64,000 nt of DNA from an uncultured SAR86 cluster bacterium (GTDB lineage Bacteria > Pseudomonadota > Gammaproteobacteria > Magnimaribacterales > Magnimaribacteraceae): positions 186,001 through 250,000 of the forward strand of contig CACLAF010000001.1 in assembly GCA_902604855.1 (NCBI GenBank), written 5' to 3'. The position numbers were made by a program, and so were the translations under genes. Positions within the stretch are counted from its first letter, which is position 1; every line of letters begins with the position of its first letter. Of this stretch, positions 1 to 10,036 are shown piece by piece. The notes under the pieces were generated by a model. The model saw only the letters and a list, made by a program, of their open reading frames with translations, was not told where the DNA came from and did not search any database.

Positions 1-726
1 TCTGAAAGGACGGTGAAACCACATAGCATGATCTAAGCTTGCGCTCATTACATTACCTTTAGCAAAACTTAGTTTATGAGGATTCATCGAAGTACTGAGA
101 AGTCCCATGTCAGATGCATATGCCAATATAGCTTGGTGTTGCAAAGCATTGTCTGGTAGTTTTCCAACTGCTTTCATCCACACGTGCTTATAAGGAAGTT
201 TATTTTTTGGTTCATCAAACATACTTTCACCAGGCAAATGTCTCATTTCAATTGGCTTTTCCCTTAGAAAGAAATCTCTATACTTTGCTGGTACCTTATC
301 GATCATTTTCTTTTTGATCTCTAATTCACTTACACATTCATTGGGACCAGGAATGTCTTCCATGTTTATTTGATGAGATGGACCCTTTTCTTTTTTATGA
401 AAAGATAATGCCATATCAAATATAGGTTCACCTTTCTGAATAGCTACTACACGTCGTGTAGTAAAACTTCCTCCATCGCGTGTTCTTTCCACATCATAGA
501 TTATTGGATACTCCATATCACCCGGACGAAGAAAATATGCATGTAAAGAGTGAGTATATCTCTTTTCTGGAACTGTTCTGGCTGCAGCCGTCAGTGCCTG
601 TCCGATTACTTGGCCACCAAAGACTCTGGGGCCACCTATATTCTCACTTTGGCCCCTGAAAAGATTCTCTTCTAAGGTCTCAAGATCTAATAACTTTATT
701 AATTTTTTTAGGGCTTTTTTTTGCAT
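1..726 (-). CDS. tesB: Acyl-CoA thioesterase II (TesB-like), C-terminus cut by window start
   Basis: Not in the ORF track because it runs off the window. Minus-strand reading from the ATG at 726 gives MQKKALKKLIKLLDLETLEENLFRGQSENIGGPRVFGGQVIGQAL..., typical TesB hotdog thioesterase sequence. Confidence 0.85.
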   Translation of the reverse strand, partial: MQKKALKKLIKLLDLETLEENLFRGQSENIGGPRVFGGQVIGQALTAAARTVPEKRYTHSLHAYFLRPGDMEYPIIYDVERTRDGGSFTTRRVVAIQKGEPIFDMALSFHKKEKGPSHQINMEDIPGPNECVSELEIKKKMIDKVPAKYRDFFLREKPIEMRHLPGESMFDEPKNKLPYKHVWMKAVGKLPDNALQHQAILAYASDMGLLSTSMNPHKLSFAKGNVMSASLDHAMWFHRPFR

Positions 727-727
727 A

Positions 728-1609
728 CTAAGTAAATTTCTTTTCTTCCCACCAAGGGTAATGTTCTGGCATATCTTTAGAGACTTTATTGGGGAAATTA
801 GGTGATCTCTTTTCAAGAAAAGAGTTAACACCTTCTTTGGCATCATCTCCTCTACCTAATTCATATATAAACCTTGAATCAACTTTGTGAGCCTCCATAG
901 GATGGTCTGCTCCTAACATCTTCCATAACATCTGTCTTGTTAGAGAAACTGATATCGATGAAGTGTTTTGAATAATTTCATATGCTATCGACCTCGCCTC
1001 TTCTAGAAGTTCATCCGGTTTATGGATAGAACGGATTAAACCTCCTTCTTTAGCCTCTAAAGCACTAAAAACCTTACCAGAGTAAGTCCATTCTAATGCT
1101 TTGCTTATGCCTACTAAACGTGGCAGAAACCAACTTGAAGCAGCCTCAGGCACTAGACCTCTTCTAGCAAAAACAAATCCAAACTTAGCATCCTCACTAG
1201 CAAGCCTAATATCCATTGGTAAAGTCATGGTCACACCTACTCCAACAGCGGGGCCATTAATTGCGGCTATGATAGGTTTTGGACAATCAAATATTGATAA
1301 AGTGGTCCTTCCACCACCGTCCCTCATCCATTCTGGGTTTGTTTTATGATCGACCTCTTCACCCTTATTATTTCTTACATCTCTATTAAAAGTATTAGAT
1401 CCAGAAGATAGATCAGCTCCTGCACAAAATCCTCTACCTTCACCTGTAACAATTATCACTCTTACATCGTCATCCCTCCCCGCTTCATCAAATGCAGATA
1501 TTAATTCATCCATCATCTGGCCTGTAAAAGCATTTAGTTTTTCAGGACGGTTTAAGGTGAGAGTTAAAATATTGCTCTCTACTTCATATTTTATAGTTTC
1601 ATATTTCAT
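728..1609 (-). CDS. Enoyl-CoA hydratase/isomerase (crotonase family)
   Basis: LTLNRPEKLNAFTGQMMDEL, GRGFCAGADLSS and AAINGPAVGVGVTMTLPMDIRLAS crotonase motifs. Confidence 0.9.
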   Translation of the reverse strand: MKYETIKYEVESNILTLTLNRPEKLNAFTGQMMDELISAFDEAGRDDDVRVIIVTGEGRGFCAGADLSSGSNTFNRDVRNNKGEEVDHKTNPEWMRDGGGRTTLSIFDCPKPIIAAINGPAVGVGVTMTLPMDIRLASEDAKFGFVFARRGLVPEAASSWFLPRLVGISKALEWTYSGKVFSALEAKEGGLIRSIHKPDELLEEARSIAYEIIQNTSSISVSLTRQMLWKMLGADHPMEAHKVDSRFIYELGRGDDAKEGVNSFLEKRSPNFPNKVSKDMPEHYPWWEEKKFT

Positions 1610-1618
1610 ACATACTTC

Positions 1619-2407
1619 CTATTCGATTAAATGATCGATGTCATCTGCAGGCACATTATCTATTGCTTGACTTACCTCTTTTGCCGGAACACCCGCAACT
1701 GTTGTGCCCTCCTTTACGTCCTCGAGGACAACACTCCCAGCAGCTATTTTAGCATTACGCCCAATCTGTACATTTCCAAGTACTGTAGAAGAAGCACTCA
1801 AAAGAACACCTTCCATTACCTTGGGATGTCTATCTCCTGTTTCTTTACCTGTGCCTCCTAAAGTTACCCCTTGGAAAATTGAGACATTATCTTTAATAAC
1901 GGAAGTTTCGCCAATAACAACTCCAGTACCATGATCAATCATTATTCCCTTTCCTAATTTAGCAGCTGGGTGTATATCTACTCCATAAACTTCAGAGGTT
2001 CTGCTCTGAAAATAATGAGCTAAAGTATGGCGTGAATTTTCCCATAACCAGCTAGCGACTCTATGGGATTGCAAGGACTTAAATCCTTTAAAAAACAACA
2101 GAGGCTCAGATAGATATTTGCACGAAGGATCTTTTTCCTTTGCTGCAAGAAGATCCGTCATAGTTCCTTCAAGAATTTCTTCACTTGAATTAATTGCATC
2201 CTTAATGACGCTTCTAAGCATCATAGGTTGGACTGAACTGCTCCCAAGATCATTTGCAATTAGGTCTGCAATAGCTGCAGAAAAGGAGCGATGCTCCAAT
2301 ATAGTCGTATGAAAAAAACTTGCCAGTACAGGTTCTGCTTTAACTCTCTTTTGAGTCTCGTCTTGAATCGTATTCCAAATATTTTCTATAGATTCCTTGT
2401 CTTTCAT
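1619..2407 (-). CDS. cysE: Serine O-acetyltransferase
   Basis: Left-handed beta-helix hexapeptide repeats, GVDIHPAAKLGKGIMIDHGTGVVIGETSVI; full CysE length. Confidence 0.92.
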   Translation of the reverse strand: MKDKESIENIWNTIQDETQKRVKAEPVLASFFHTTILEHRSFSAAIADLIANDLGSSSVQPMMLRSVIKDAINSSEEILEGTMTDLLAAKEKDPSCKYLSEPLLFFKGFKSLQSHRVASWLWENSRHTLAHYFQSRTSEVYGVDIHPAAKLGKGIMIDHGTGVVIGETSVIKDNVSIFQGVTLGGTGKETGDRHPKVMEGVLLSASSTVLGNVQIGRNAKIAAGSVVLEDVKEGTTVAGVPAKEVSQAIDNVPADDIDHLIE

Positions 2408-2487
2408 ATGACTATTGTACTTCAGCCTAAGTATTGCTGAAACGGTTCAAATCAGGATAATGGGCGCCTCCCTATAATTAATTAAAC

Positions 2488-3471
2488 ATGAATAATAAAA
2501 CTGATAAAGAAATCCCAGATCTTGAGATAGATGTAAGAAAAACATTTGATATAGATATTGACCTTAAGGTAATGGCCTTTAAAGAACCAAATGAATATGT
2601 ACCTAGTATCGATGAATCTTATAAATTCGATAAGAATACTACTTTAGCGATCCTTGCTGGGTTTTCTCATAACCGAAGAGTAATGATCCAAGGTTATCAT
2701 GGCTCAGGTAAATCAACTCACATTGAACAAGTAGCTGCCAGACTGAATTGGCCATGCATCAGAGTTAATCTAGATAGCCATATAAGTAGAATAGATTTAC
2801 TAGGCAAAGATGCAATAACCTTAAAAGATGGAAAACAGATAACTGAATTTAAAGAAGGTATTCTTCCATGGGCTCTTCAAACACCTACTGCCTTAGTCTT
2901 TGATGAATATGATGCGGGACGACCTGATGTAATGTTTGTTATTCAAAGAGTTCTAGAAGTAGAGGGTAAATTAACTTTACTAGATCAAAATAAAGTTATC
3001 TCTCCCCATTCAGGATTTAGATTATTTGCAACAGCAAATACCGTAGGCTTGGGTGATACATCAGGTCTTTATCATGGAACACAACAGATAAATCAGGGGC
3101 AGATGGACAGATGGCATATCGTCTCAACCCTAAATTATCTTGATCCAGAACTAGAATCAAAGGTTGTTCTTTCAAAAGTACCTAGTCTGGATAACAAAGA
3201 AGGCTTAGAGGTTGCAAGAAATATGATTTCTGTAGCTAATCTGTCTAGGCAAGGTTTTGCAAATGGAGATATATCAACTTTAATGTCTCCAAGAACAGTA
3301 ATTAGTTGGGCAGAAAATTTTAAAATCTTTAGTGATCTTAATAAGTCCTTTGAAATAACCTTTCTTAATAAATGTGATGAAACCGAGAGGGTTATAATTG
3401 CAGAGTACTACCAAAGGTGTTTTGATTCTGAAACCGCAGATTCTATTGCAGAAGATGTAGAAAAGGTTTAA
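2488..3471 (+). CDS. cobS: CobS-like AAA+ (MoxR-type) ATPase
   Basis: Walker A GYHGSGKST, Walker B ALVFDEYDAG, FATANTVGLGDTSGLYHGTQQINQGQMDRW typical of CobS. Confidence 0.85.
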   Translation: MNNKTDKEIPDLEIDVRKTFDIDIDLKVMAFKEPNEYVPSIDESYKFDKNTTLAILAGFSHNRRVMIQGYHGSGKSTHIEQVAARLNWPCIRVNLDSHISRIDLLGKDAITLKDGKQITEFKEGILPWALQTPTALVFDEYDAGRPDVMFVIQRVLEVEGKLTLLDQNKVISPHSGFRLFATANTVGLGDTSGLYHGTQQINQGQMDRWHIVSTLNYLDPELESKVVLSKVPSLDNKEGLEVARNMISVANLSRQGFANGDISTLMSPRTVISWAENFKIFSDLNKSFEITFLNKCDETERVIIAEYYQRCFDSETADSIAEDVEKV

Positions 3472-3480
3472 GTAACCAAC

Positions 3481-5238
3481 ATGGCATCAAAAAACTCTCA
3501 TTCAGAGACCATAAAAGAAGCCGTTACAGCTGCAACTAGAGCAATATCAGGCAACAAAGAATTAGAAATTAATTTTGGAGGAATGGGCTCATCACTTCCT
3601 CACCCACCTAAAACGCTTAAAGAGTTATCAGCTTACAGAGGAAAAGCTGATTCTCTTGCTTGTGTAGAAAAATATAGAGATAAATCAGTCAGGATTACCG
3701 CAAGCAACGAAAAAGTTAATTCTCTAATTAAAGTTATGGAGGATTCACGGGTAGAAATACTTGGGTCGATAAACTATCCAGGTATAGCAACAAATATCAA
3801 ATCTAAATTTGATGATAAATGTAAATTATATGAAAGTTTTGAAGATCACGAAGATCATCTAGAAATTGCTTTAGAAACTTGGCTAAGAAATTTATGCCTT
3901 CCAAACATTGAATCAAATAATTCCAGTTTTTTTCTGAAATATTGGGGCAAGGTTTTTGATAATCAAGAAACAGAGTTCAAAGAAAGATTAATAGAATCAC
4001 TGAATGATCAAACTAAATTTCAAGAGATTGCTGAAGACTTTTTAAAGAATCTAAATATTGATCAAGAAGAAAATGAACAAGAAGAGAGTGATTTAGAAGA
4101 TGAGAATGAAAAAGAAGAAGAATCAGCTTCTGAAAGTGGAGAAGATGAAGAATCACAAGAATCTGAAAGCTCACCAGAACAAGATAATCAAGAAGGCGAT
4201 GAAGAGACTGATGCGGATTCTGGAGACATAGATGAAGATGCGATTGTAGATGAAAATCAGGAAATCATGACTAATCAATCATGGCTTGAATCTCTTGTAG
4301 GCCAGACTTCAACATTCTCATATAAAGTCTATACAAGAAATTTTGACGAGGAAATCAAAGCAGAGGATTTATGTAGCCCCGAAGAGCTTCAGAGGCTTAG
4401 AAAACATCTTGATCAACTTATGGGTCCCAGTAAGGCTACAATCTCTAAATTAGCTCACCGATTACAAAGATTTTTAATGGCCCAACAAAATAGATCTTGG
4501 GAATTTAATAAAGAAGAAGGAATGTTAGACTCAGCGCGTTTACATAAAATCATTACCGATCCTCTTACCCCTTTAACTTACAAAATAGAGAAGGATACTG
4601 AATTCCGAGATACGAGCGTTTCTCTTCTGGTAGACAGTTCGGGGTCAATGAGAGGTAGATCTATGACAGTAGCGGCAATTTGTGCCGATATAATAAGCAC
4701 TACTCTAGAGCGTTGTAATGTAAAGACTGAGGTTTTGGGCTTCACGACTAAGCAATGGAAAGGGGGAGAGAGTAGAAAATTGTGGATGGAAAATGGTAAG
4801 CCAGAAAATCCAGGAAGGTTAAATGATATAAGACATATTATTTTTAAATCAGCTGATACACCATGGAGAAGAGGACAAAAAAACTTTGGATTAATGCTTA
4901 GGGAAGGTTTGCTAAAAGAAAATGTTGATGGAGAGGCGCTCATTTGGGCTCATGACAGACTCGCAAGAAGAACTGAACAGAGAAAGATACTCATGGTAAT
5001 TTCTGATGGAGCTCCGGTAGACGATAGCACCTTATCAACTAATCCAACTAATTTCTTAGATCTTCATTTAAGACAAGTAATACATTCTATCGAAACACAA
5101 TCAGATATTAATCTAATAGCAATCGGTATTGGTCATGACGTAACTCGCTACTATAAAAATGCTGTTACCATTCATAGGGCTGAAGAGCTTGGCGGAGCAA
5201 TGTTAGAACAGTTAACAGATCTTTTTAAAGTAGATTAA
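3481..5238 (+). CDS. cobT: CobT-like protein with acidic linker and C-terminal VWA domain
   Basis: Glu/Asp/Ser-rich central linker, then [16 protein letters not shown] (MIDAS DxSxS) and [16 protein letters not shown]; directly downstream of the CobS-like gene. Confidence 0.83.
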   Translation: MASKNSHSETIKEAVTAATRAISGNKELEINFGGMGSSLPHPPKTLKELSAYRGKADSLACVEKYRDKSVRITASNEKVNSLIKVMEDSRVEILGSINYPGIATNIKSKFDDKCKLYESFEDHEDHLEIALETWLRNLCLPNIESNNSSFFLKYWGKVFDNQETEFKERLIESLNDQTKFQEIAEDFLKNLNIDQEENEQEESDLEDENEKEEESASESGEDEESQESESSPEQDNQEGDEETDADSGDIDEDAIVDENQEIMTNQSWLESLVGQTSTFSYKVYTRNFDEEIKAEDLCSPEELQRLRKHLDQLMGPSKATISKLAHRLQRFLMAQQNRSWEFNKEEGMLDSARLHKIITDPLTPLTYKIEKDTEFRDTSVSLLVDSSGSMRGRSMTVAAICADIISTTLERCNVKTEVLGFTTKQWKGGESRKLWMENGKPENPGRLNDIRHIIFKSADTPWRRGQKNFGLMLREGLLKENVDGEALIWAHDRLARRTEQRKILMVISDGAPVDDSTLSTNPTNFLDLHLRQVIHSIETQSDINLIAIGIGHDVTRYYKNAVTIHRAEELGGAMLEQLTDLFKVD

Positions 5239-5275
5239 AAAATTTTACTTTTCATGTGTTGTCATAAAAGCAGTT

Positions 5276-5303
5276 TTGACTGATTTAATGTAAACTATAT
5301 AAA
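5276..5303 (+). promoter_or_regulatory. Candidate sigma-70 promoter for the tandem ferritin-like genes
   Basis: TTGACT - 16 nt - TATAAA, ending 16 bp before the ATG at 5320. Confidence 0.4.
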
Positions 5304-5319
5304 ATTTTAGGAAATATAA

Positions 5320-6429
5320 ATGCGAATAACAAAAGTAGAAAACTGTCCATCAGATATCAGGTACTTTGATGATCATGATGATGATCTAGAAAATAAACTC
5401 GAACCAAAAGACGTAGAAGATATTGTCGAGATTTTCCAAACGCCTTTAACAGGGACGTATAATTGGGACTATACACATGCAGATAATCGTCTCAAAAAGC
5501 TTTATGAACTCGGTAAAAAATTAAATTGGAATGCAACTTTAGATCTAGATTGGTCAAAAGATCCATATCCACACACTCAATGGGCAACTAATCCAGAATT
5601 TCAACAGCTCAAAGGTTTCAAACCCTATGATGACCTCCCTGAGGAAAAGAAAATTGAGTGTTCATGGCATTTATTAGCAAGTAGTTTGAGTCAAATCGTC
5701 CATGGTGAACAAGGAGCATTGCTAGTAGCTTCTCAGCTGGTCTCATGCGCACCTACATATAACGCTAAGCTTTATGCCGCTTCCCAAACTTTTGATGAGG
5801 CACGCCATGTTGAAGTCTTTAATAAGTACCTTCAAGAGAGAATTGGATGGAATTATCCAGTTATGCCAGGACTTAAATTGCTTTTAGACAAAATACTTTC
5901 TGATCCGAGATGGGATCTCAAATTTATTGGAATGCAAATTATTATTGAAGGACTTGCTCTCGCTGCGTTTGAAAGACAAAGAGCTGCTGCGATGGACCCA
6001 TTACTGAAGGACCTCTTTTACCTAGTAATTAGAGATGAAGCTAGACATGTAACATTTGGTGTGAATTATCTAGAAGAATTTGTAGATACATTATCTAATG
6101 AAGAGAAAGAAGATAGAGCCGATTTTGCTTATGAAGCATGCGTGGTTATGAGAAATAGATTTGGATCTGATAACGTCATGAAACATTACGGATGGAATGT
6201 TGAAGAGGCACAGCAAGTTCTAAATCAATCTGAAACATCAAGACTTTTTAACAATCTATTATTTTCTAAGATCATGCCAAATCTAAAAAGAATAGGTTTA
6301 TTAACAGATAAGACCTTAGAAAAATACGAAGAGATGGATATTCTCCAATTCCAAGATCTAGAGGATAATGGGAGCATTGATTGGGATGAATTATCTCAAC
6401 CCCTAGATTATTCCTCCAAAACCGCTTAA
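5320..6429 (+). CDS. Ferritin-like diiron protein, paralog 1
   Basis: Two E...DEARH motifs: EQGALLVASQLVSCAPTYNAKLYAASQTFDEARHVEVF and IIEGLALAAF...VIRDEARHVTFGVNYLE. Confidence 0.8.
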   Translation: MRITKVENCPSDIRYFDDHDDDLENKLEPKDVEDIVEIFQTPLTGTYNWDYTHADNRLKKLYELGKKLNWNATLDLDWSKDPYPHTQWATNPEFQQLKGFKPYDDLPEEKKIECSWHLLASSLSQIVHGEQGALLVASQLVSCAPTYNAKLYAASQTFDEARHVEVFNKYLQERIGWNYPVMPGLKLLLDKILSDPRWDLKFIGMQIIIEGLALAAFERQRAAAMDPLLKDLFYLVIRDEARHVTFGVNYLEEFVDTLSNEEKEDRADFAYEACVVMRNRFGSDNVMKHYGWNVEEAQQVLNQSETSRLFNNLLFSKIMPNLKRIGLLTDKTLEKYEEMDILQFQDLEDNGSIDWDELSQPLDYSSKTA

Positions 6430-6436
6430 TTTTAAT

Positions 6437-7576
6437 ATGAAGATAAAAGTTGTTGAAAATCCCCCTGTAGATCCCAGAGAGTTTGACCTACCAGAAGGTT
6501 TCAGTGAAGAAAATATTGAAGATGTCGTCGAAATATTCAATACACCCTTAATTGGACACTACAATTGGGACTATACTGATGCTGATACCCGTATAAAGAA
6601 ATTATATGAATTAGGTAAGAAACTAAATTGGGATGGCTCTATTGACCTAGACTGGTCGAAAGCTATAAAAAAAGATGAACCTCCACTGAAAGCGGAGTTG
6701 ATAGCTAGAATGGAAGGCCCTCTTGCTGCATTACCTGAAGATGAGCGCATTGAATATATGCGACATGATAGTGCTTGGTCATTGAGTCAATTTCTTCACG
6801 GTGAGCAAGGTGCATTATTAGTTGCCTCACAACTAGTATCTTGTGCTCCAACTTACCAAGCTAAACTTTATGCAGCTTCGCAGACTTTTGATGAAGCGAG
6901 ACATGTCGAAGTTTTTGCTAGATATTTAAAAGAAGTAAGTGGAATTGAATATCCAATAAATAAAAATCTAAAATCTTTGATCGATAAAATACTTTCGGAT
7001 CCAAGATGGGACCTTAAATTCATTGGCATGCAAATAATAATCGAAGGATTGGCGCTAGCAGCCTTTCAAACAACTAAAGAAACTTCAAATTGCCCCTTGC
7101 TAAGACAACTGGTGCATTACGTCATTAGAGACGAAGCTAGACATGTTACCTTTGGAGTGAATTATCTTGAAGATTTCTTAAGCACCCTTTCAGAAGAAGA
7201 GGTTGAAGATAGAGCAATGTTTGCTTATGAAGCCTGTGTAGTTATGAGAGACCGAATCATCAATACTGAATTGCCCGCAAGGTGGTTTAATGTAAGTGAA
7301 GAAGAAATTAGAGAAATGCTGATCAATGATGAAACACAAGACATGTTCACAAATCTCTTATTCAGCAGAGTTATGCCAAACCTGAAAAGAATAGGTCTTC
7401 TCACAGATAAAGTACTGCCGCTTTATGAAAAGCTTAATCTCACTTCATATATGGATGCAGATAGTGAATTTGAGATTGATTGGGCGGAACTTAATAAACC
7501 ACTAGAGTCATCTAAGGAAATAGATAAACAATCTGAGAAAGAATTAGCTGCTCATGCAGCTCAGGGATTATTCTAG
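6437..7576 (+). CDS. Ferritin-like diiron protein, paralog 2
   Basis: Same paired DEARH motifs; long near-identical blocks with the 5320..6429 product; 7 bp gap between the two ORFs. Confidence 0.8.
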   Translation: MKIKVVENPPVDPREFDLPEGFSEENIEDVVEIFNTPLIGHYNWDYTDADTRIKKLYELGKKLNWDGSIDLDWSKAIKKDEPPLKAELIARMEGPLAALPEDERIEYMRHDSAWSLSQFLHGEQGALLVASQLVSCAPTYQAKLYAASQTFDEARHVEVFARYLKEVSGIEYPINKNLKSLIDKILSDPRWDLKFIGMQIIIEGLALAAFQTTKETSNCPLLRQLVHYVIRDEARHVTFGVNYLEDFLSTLSEEEVEDRAMFAYEACVVMRDRIINTELPARWFNVSEEEIREMLINDETQDMFTNLLFSRVMPNLKRIGLLTDKVLPLYEKLNLTSYMDADSEFEIDWAELNKPLESSKEIDKQSEKELAAHAAQGLF

Positions 7577-10036
7577 GCTCAATTCAACATCGAACTGAAA
7601 GTATGGCTTTACTTTGCTCTCTTTTTGATGAAATTCGTTAGACACTAAACCTATCTTTCCAAAGAAAGAGAGGTTGCGACTTTTCGTGTTATAAACTAAT
7701 TGAGAATTTATTTGTCTTCCTGAAGGTGTTAAATCTATGTTAAGGTTTTGAAAAAGTATCTCTCTATCCTTTGTTCTACCAACAGGAAGAGAGAAATTCA
7801 TATTAGATCGTTCTGATCTTAGAGGTTGATACACTTCCAATCCTAATGAATCTGAGTCAGTGAATATATTATCTTTGTAAATTCCTATATCAAAAGATGA
7901 ATAGTATGTATCCTCTATATCTTCTATCATTCCCATTTGATTGAAAGTTGAAGAAGTCATACCTACGTGAAATGAGCTTTTAAAAAGAGTGTCTTTCACT
8001 CTATTTAAGAAGTCTACTCCAATAAAAGATGTTAGAGATTTGTCAGCCTGTCCAAAACTTCCTTCTGAAGATATACCTAATAAATTGGTATTATTTGTAG
8101 TGAGCCCTACTTGATACGAGATTGAAGCCATTTCTATATAATCTCTTATCTCTAAAAGAATACCTTTGCTGTCTCCTATTTGATTTACGAATCTTTTGCC
8201 GTCTCGATGAGAACCTTGAAAAAATGAAAAAAGCATAGATTTTTTCGAGGGTATATGTATATCCATACCAATATAAGATCCATCAGAGGAATACTCCAGA
8301 AAAGGGATTCCTTTATATTTAAAGCCTTTTTTTGATGCAAGATAGGTGTTAGGACTTGTTCCGCTGCCAAAAAATAATTTACTATTTTGGGTAAGGCTTT
8401 GTTCAAATGAAAAATAGGCTAATTTATTCTCAGTATCAGCCCACAAAGATAGAAGATTATATTCGTGGGAGAAACCATCATTAATGCCTAATTGAACGAA
8501 ACCATTTTTCGTTGCAATTGATCTCTCATAAACTCTTTTACTTGGATTGAGTTGAAAAGATGTCAGCCAATTAATATTGGGAATATTATTCAGTATGCGA
8601 TCATTGAAAGATCTCTCAAAAGGAGCACCTAATTCATCAAAAATTACATATGATAACTGGCTTAATTTTTTAGAGATAATATTACCAAACGCAGGGCCTA
8701 CTATTCCTATATAACTTCCCTCTTCTTTGAGATTTAACTTAGAAAGAGATGCACCAGCCGTTGCTATCATTGCAGTACCTAATGGTTTTGTTGCAGCATC
8801 TAAATCCATTAGGCCTTGACCATAAATTTCAGAGTCTGAATAAATACCTGATTTATTTGCTGTTGTAAAAAGCCTTTGCAGTATTTCTGTATTACCTAAC
8901 TGTCCATCAAAATAATCAGCAAGAAGGGCTATTCCACCTGAAACATGAGGTGCTGCCATTGATGTACCACTAGCTCTTCCATATGAATCAATTATGGGTT
9001 CGTCTTGGGCATATACACTTAATATAGAATTTCCAGGAGCTGCTAAACAATAATCTTGTGCAACACCACATCTATTAGAAAAGCTACTTATAGTGCCATC
9101 CTCATCGACAGAAACAGCAGCAACGGTATTTCCTCTCAGTTCAGGCAGTAGATATGCCAAACCTCCGAATACCTCCGGACTTGAATAATCAACTCCTTGA
9201 TCTGAATAGCTACCACCATTACCAGCCGCCCAAACAAAAATTGTTTTATTTTCATCTGCTTTTTGTGCCTGTGCTAATACCTCAATAGTCTTTGGAAATG
9301 CTTGCCTTATATTCTCTTCGGTATAATCATTTATATTCCCTTGATAGCCAAAACTTCCGTTAACAACTGTAACCTCCTTAGAAACAAACTCAGCCTCAAG
9401 TTGAGACCAGCTATTATCGATTCCAGTGTAATCTACTGACGAATTAATGATTGCGGGGTCATAGGTATCACCCGCAGTTCCTAGCTCTATGGAGATAAAA
9501 AATAACTGAGCATCAAATGCAACTCCGTGAATTCCAGATCCATCTCTTTCGCCTAAGGCGATACCTGCAACATGAGAACCATGTCTTTTTTCATCAGTTG
9601 TTGGTGTTCTATCTGGATAGACTAAATAACTTTCTGGTAAAAGTTTATTGGAACTATTTAGCTCTTGGTGTGAAGTATCAATGCCAGAATCCATAATACC
9701 TATAATTGCACCTCTTCCTGTAGCGCCTCTCGCATAAGCAGACGAAGCCTTGATTAGACCTAAACCATATTGATCACTATATTCTGAGGAGTCTTCATAG
9801 GTCATTTTGTCGGCATCAAAATTGCCGGTAAGCGAAATTGAACCTGAAGTAGGTAGATTAGGATTATAAGAACTAGTAGTTGTTGTTGTGGAAGTTGAAG
9901 AGGAAGACGTATTTGTGCTTTGAGTACTTTCGCTTCCAGTGGAAGTTTGGGGAATCGGAGAACTCGAACTGCCTCCGCCGCCACCCCCACAAGACAAGAG
10001 AAAAACCATTAAAAAGCATGGAATACTTTTCTTCAT
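7568..10036 (-). CDS. S8 (subtilisin-like) serine peptidase lipoprotein with C-terminal autotransporter-like region
   Basis: Lipobox-like N-terminus MKKSIPCFLMVFLLSCGGGGGG; Ser/Thr linker; catalytic motifs IIGIMDSGID, HGSHVAGIA, GTSMAAPHVSG. Start set at the ATG at 10036 rather than the ORF-track start at 10066. Confidence 0.87.
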   Translation of the reverse strand: MKKSIPCFLMVFLLSCGGGGGGSSSSPIPQTSTGSESTQSTNTSSSSTSTTTTTSSYNPNLPTSGSISLTGNFDADKMTYEDSSEYSDQYGLGLIKASSAYARGATGRGAIIGIMDSGIDTSHQELNSSNKLLPESYLVYPDRTPTTDEKRHGSHVAGIALGERDGSGIHGVAFDAQLFFISIELGTAGDTYDPAIINSSVDYTGIDNSWSQLEAEFVSKEVTVVNGSFGYQGNINDYTEENIRQAFPKTIEVLAQAQKADENKTIFVWAAGNGGSYSDQGVDYSSPEVFGGLAYLLPELRGNTVAAVSVDEDGTISSFSNRCGVAQDYCLAAPGNSILSVYAQDEPIIDSYGRASGTSMAAPHVSGGIALLADYFDGQLGNTEILQRLFTTANKSGIYSDSEIYGQGLMDLDAATKPLGTAMIATAGASLSKLNLKEEGSYIGIVGPAFGNIISKKLSQLSYVIFDELGAPFERSFNDRILNNIPNINWLTSFQLNPSKRVYERSIATKNGFVQLGINDGFSHEYNLLSLWADTENKLAYFSFEQSLTQNSKLFFGSGTSPNTYLASKKGFKYKGIPFLEYSSDGSYIGMDIHIPSKKSMLFSFFQGSHRDGKRFVNQIGDSKGILLEIRDYIEMASISYQVGLTTNNTNLLGISSEGSFGQADKSLTSFIGVDFLNRVKDTLFKSSFHVGMTSSTFNQMGMIEDIEDTYYSSFDIGIYKDNIFTDSDSLGLEVYQPLRSERSNMNFSLPVGRTKDREILFQNLNIDLTPSGRQINSQLVYNTKSRNLSFFGKIGLVSNEFHQKESKVKPYFQFDVELSLE

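Noticed and set aside
4060-4260. Low-complexity GAA/GAT-rich region in the CobT-like gene
   Set aside because: Encodes the acidic linker typical of CobT proteins; not a repeat array.
4578-4943. 121-aa minus-strand ORF inside the CobT-like gene
   Set aside because: Antisense to the conserved VWA-encoding region; no domain recognised.
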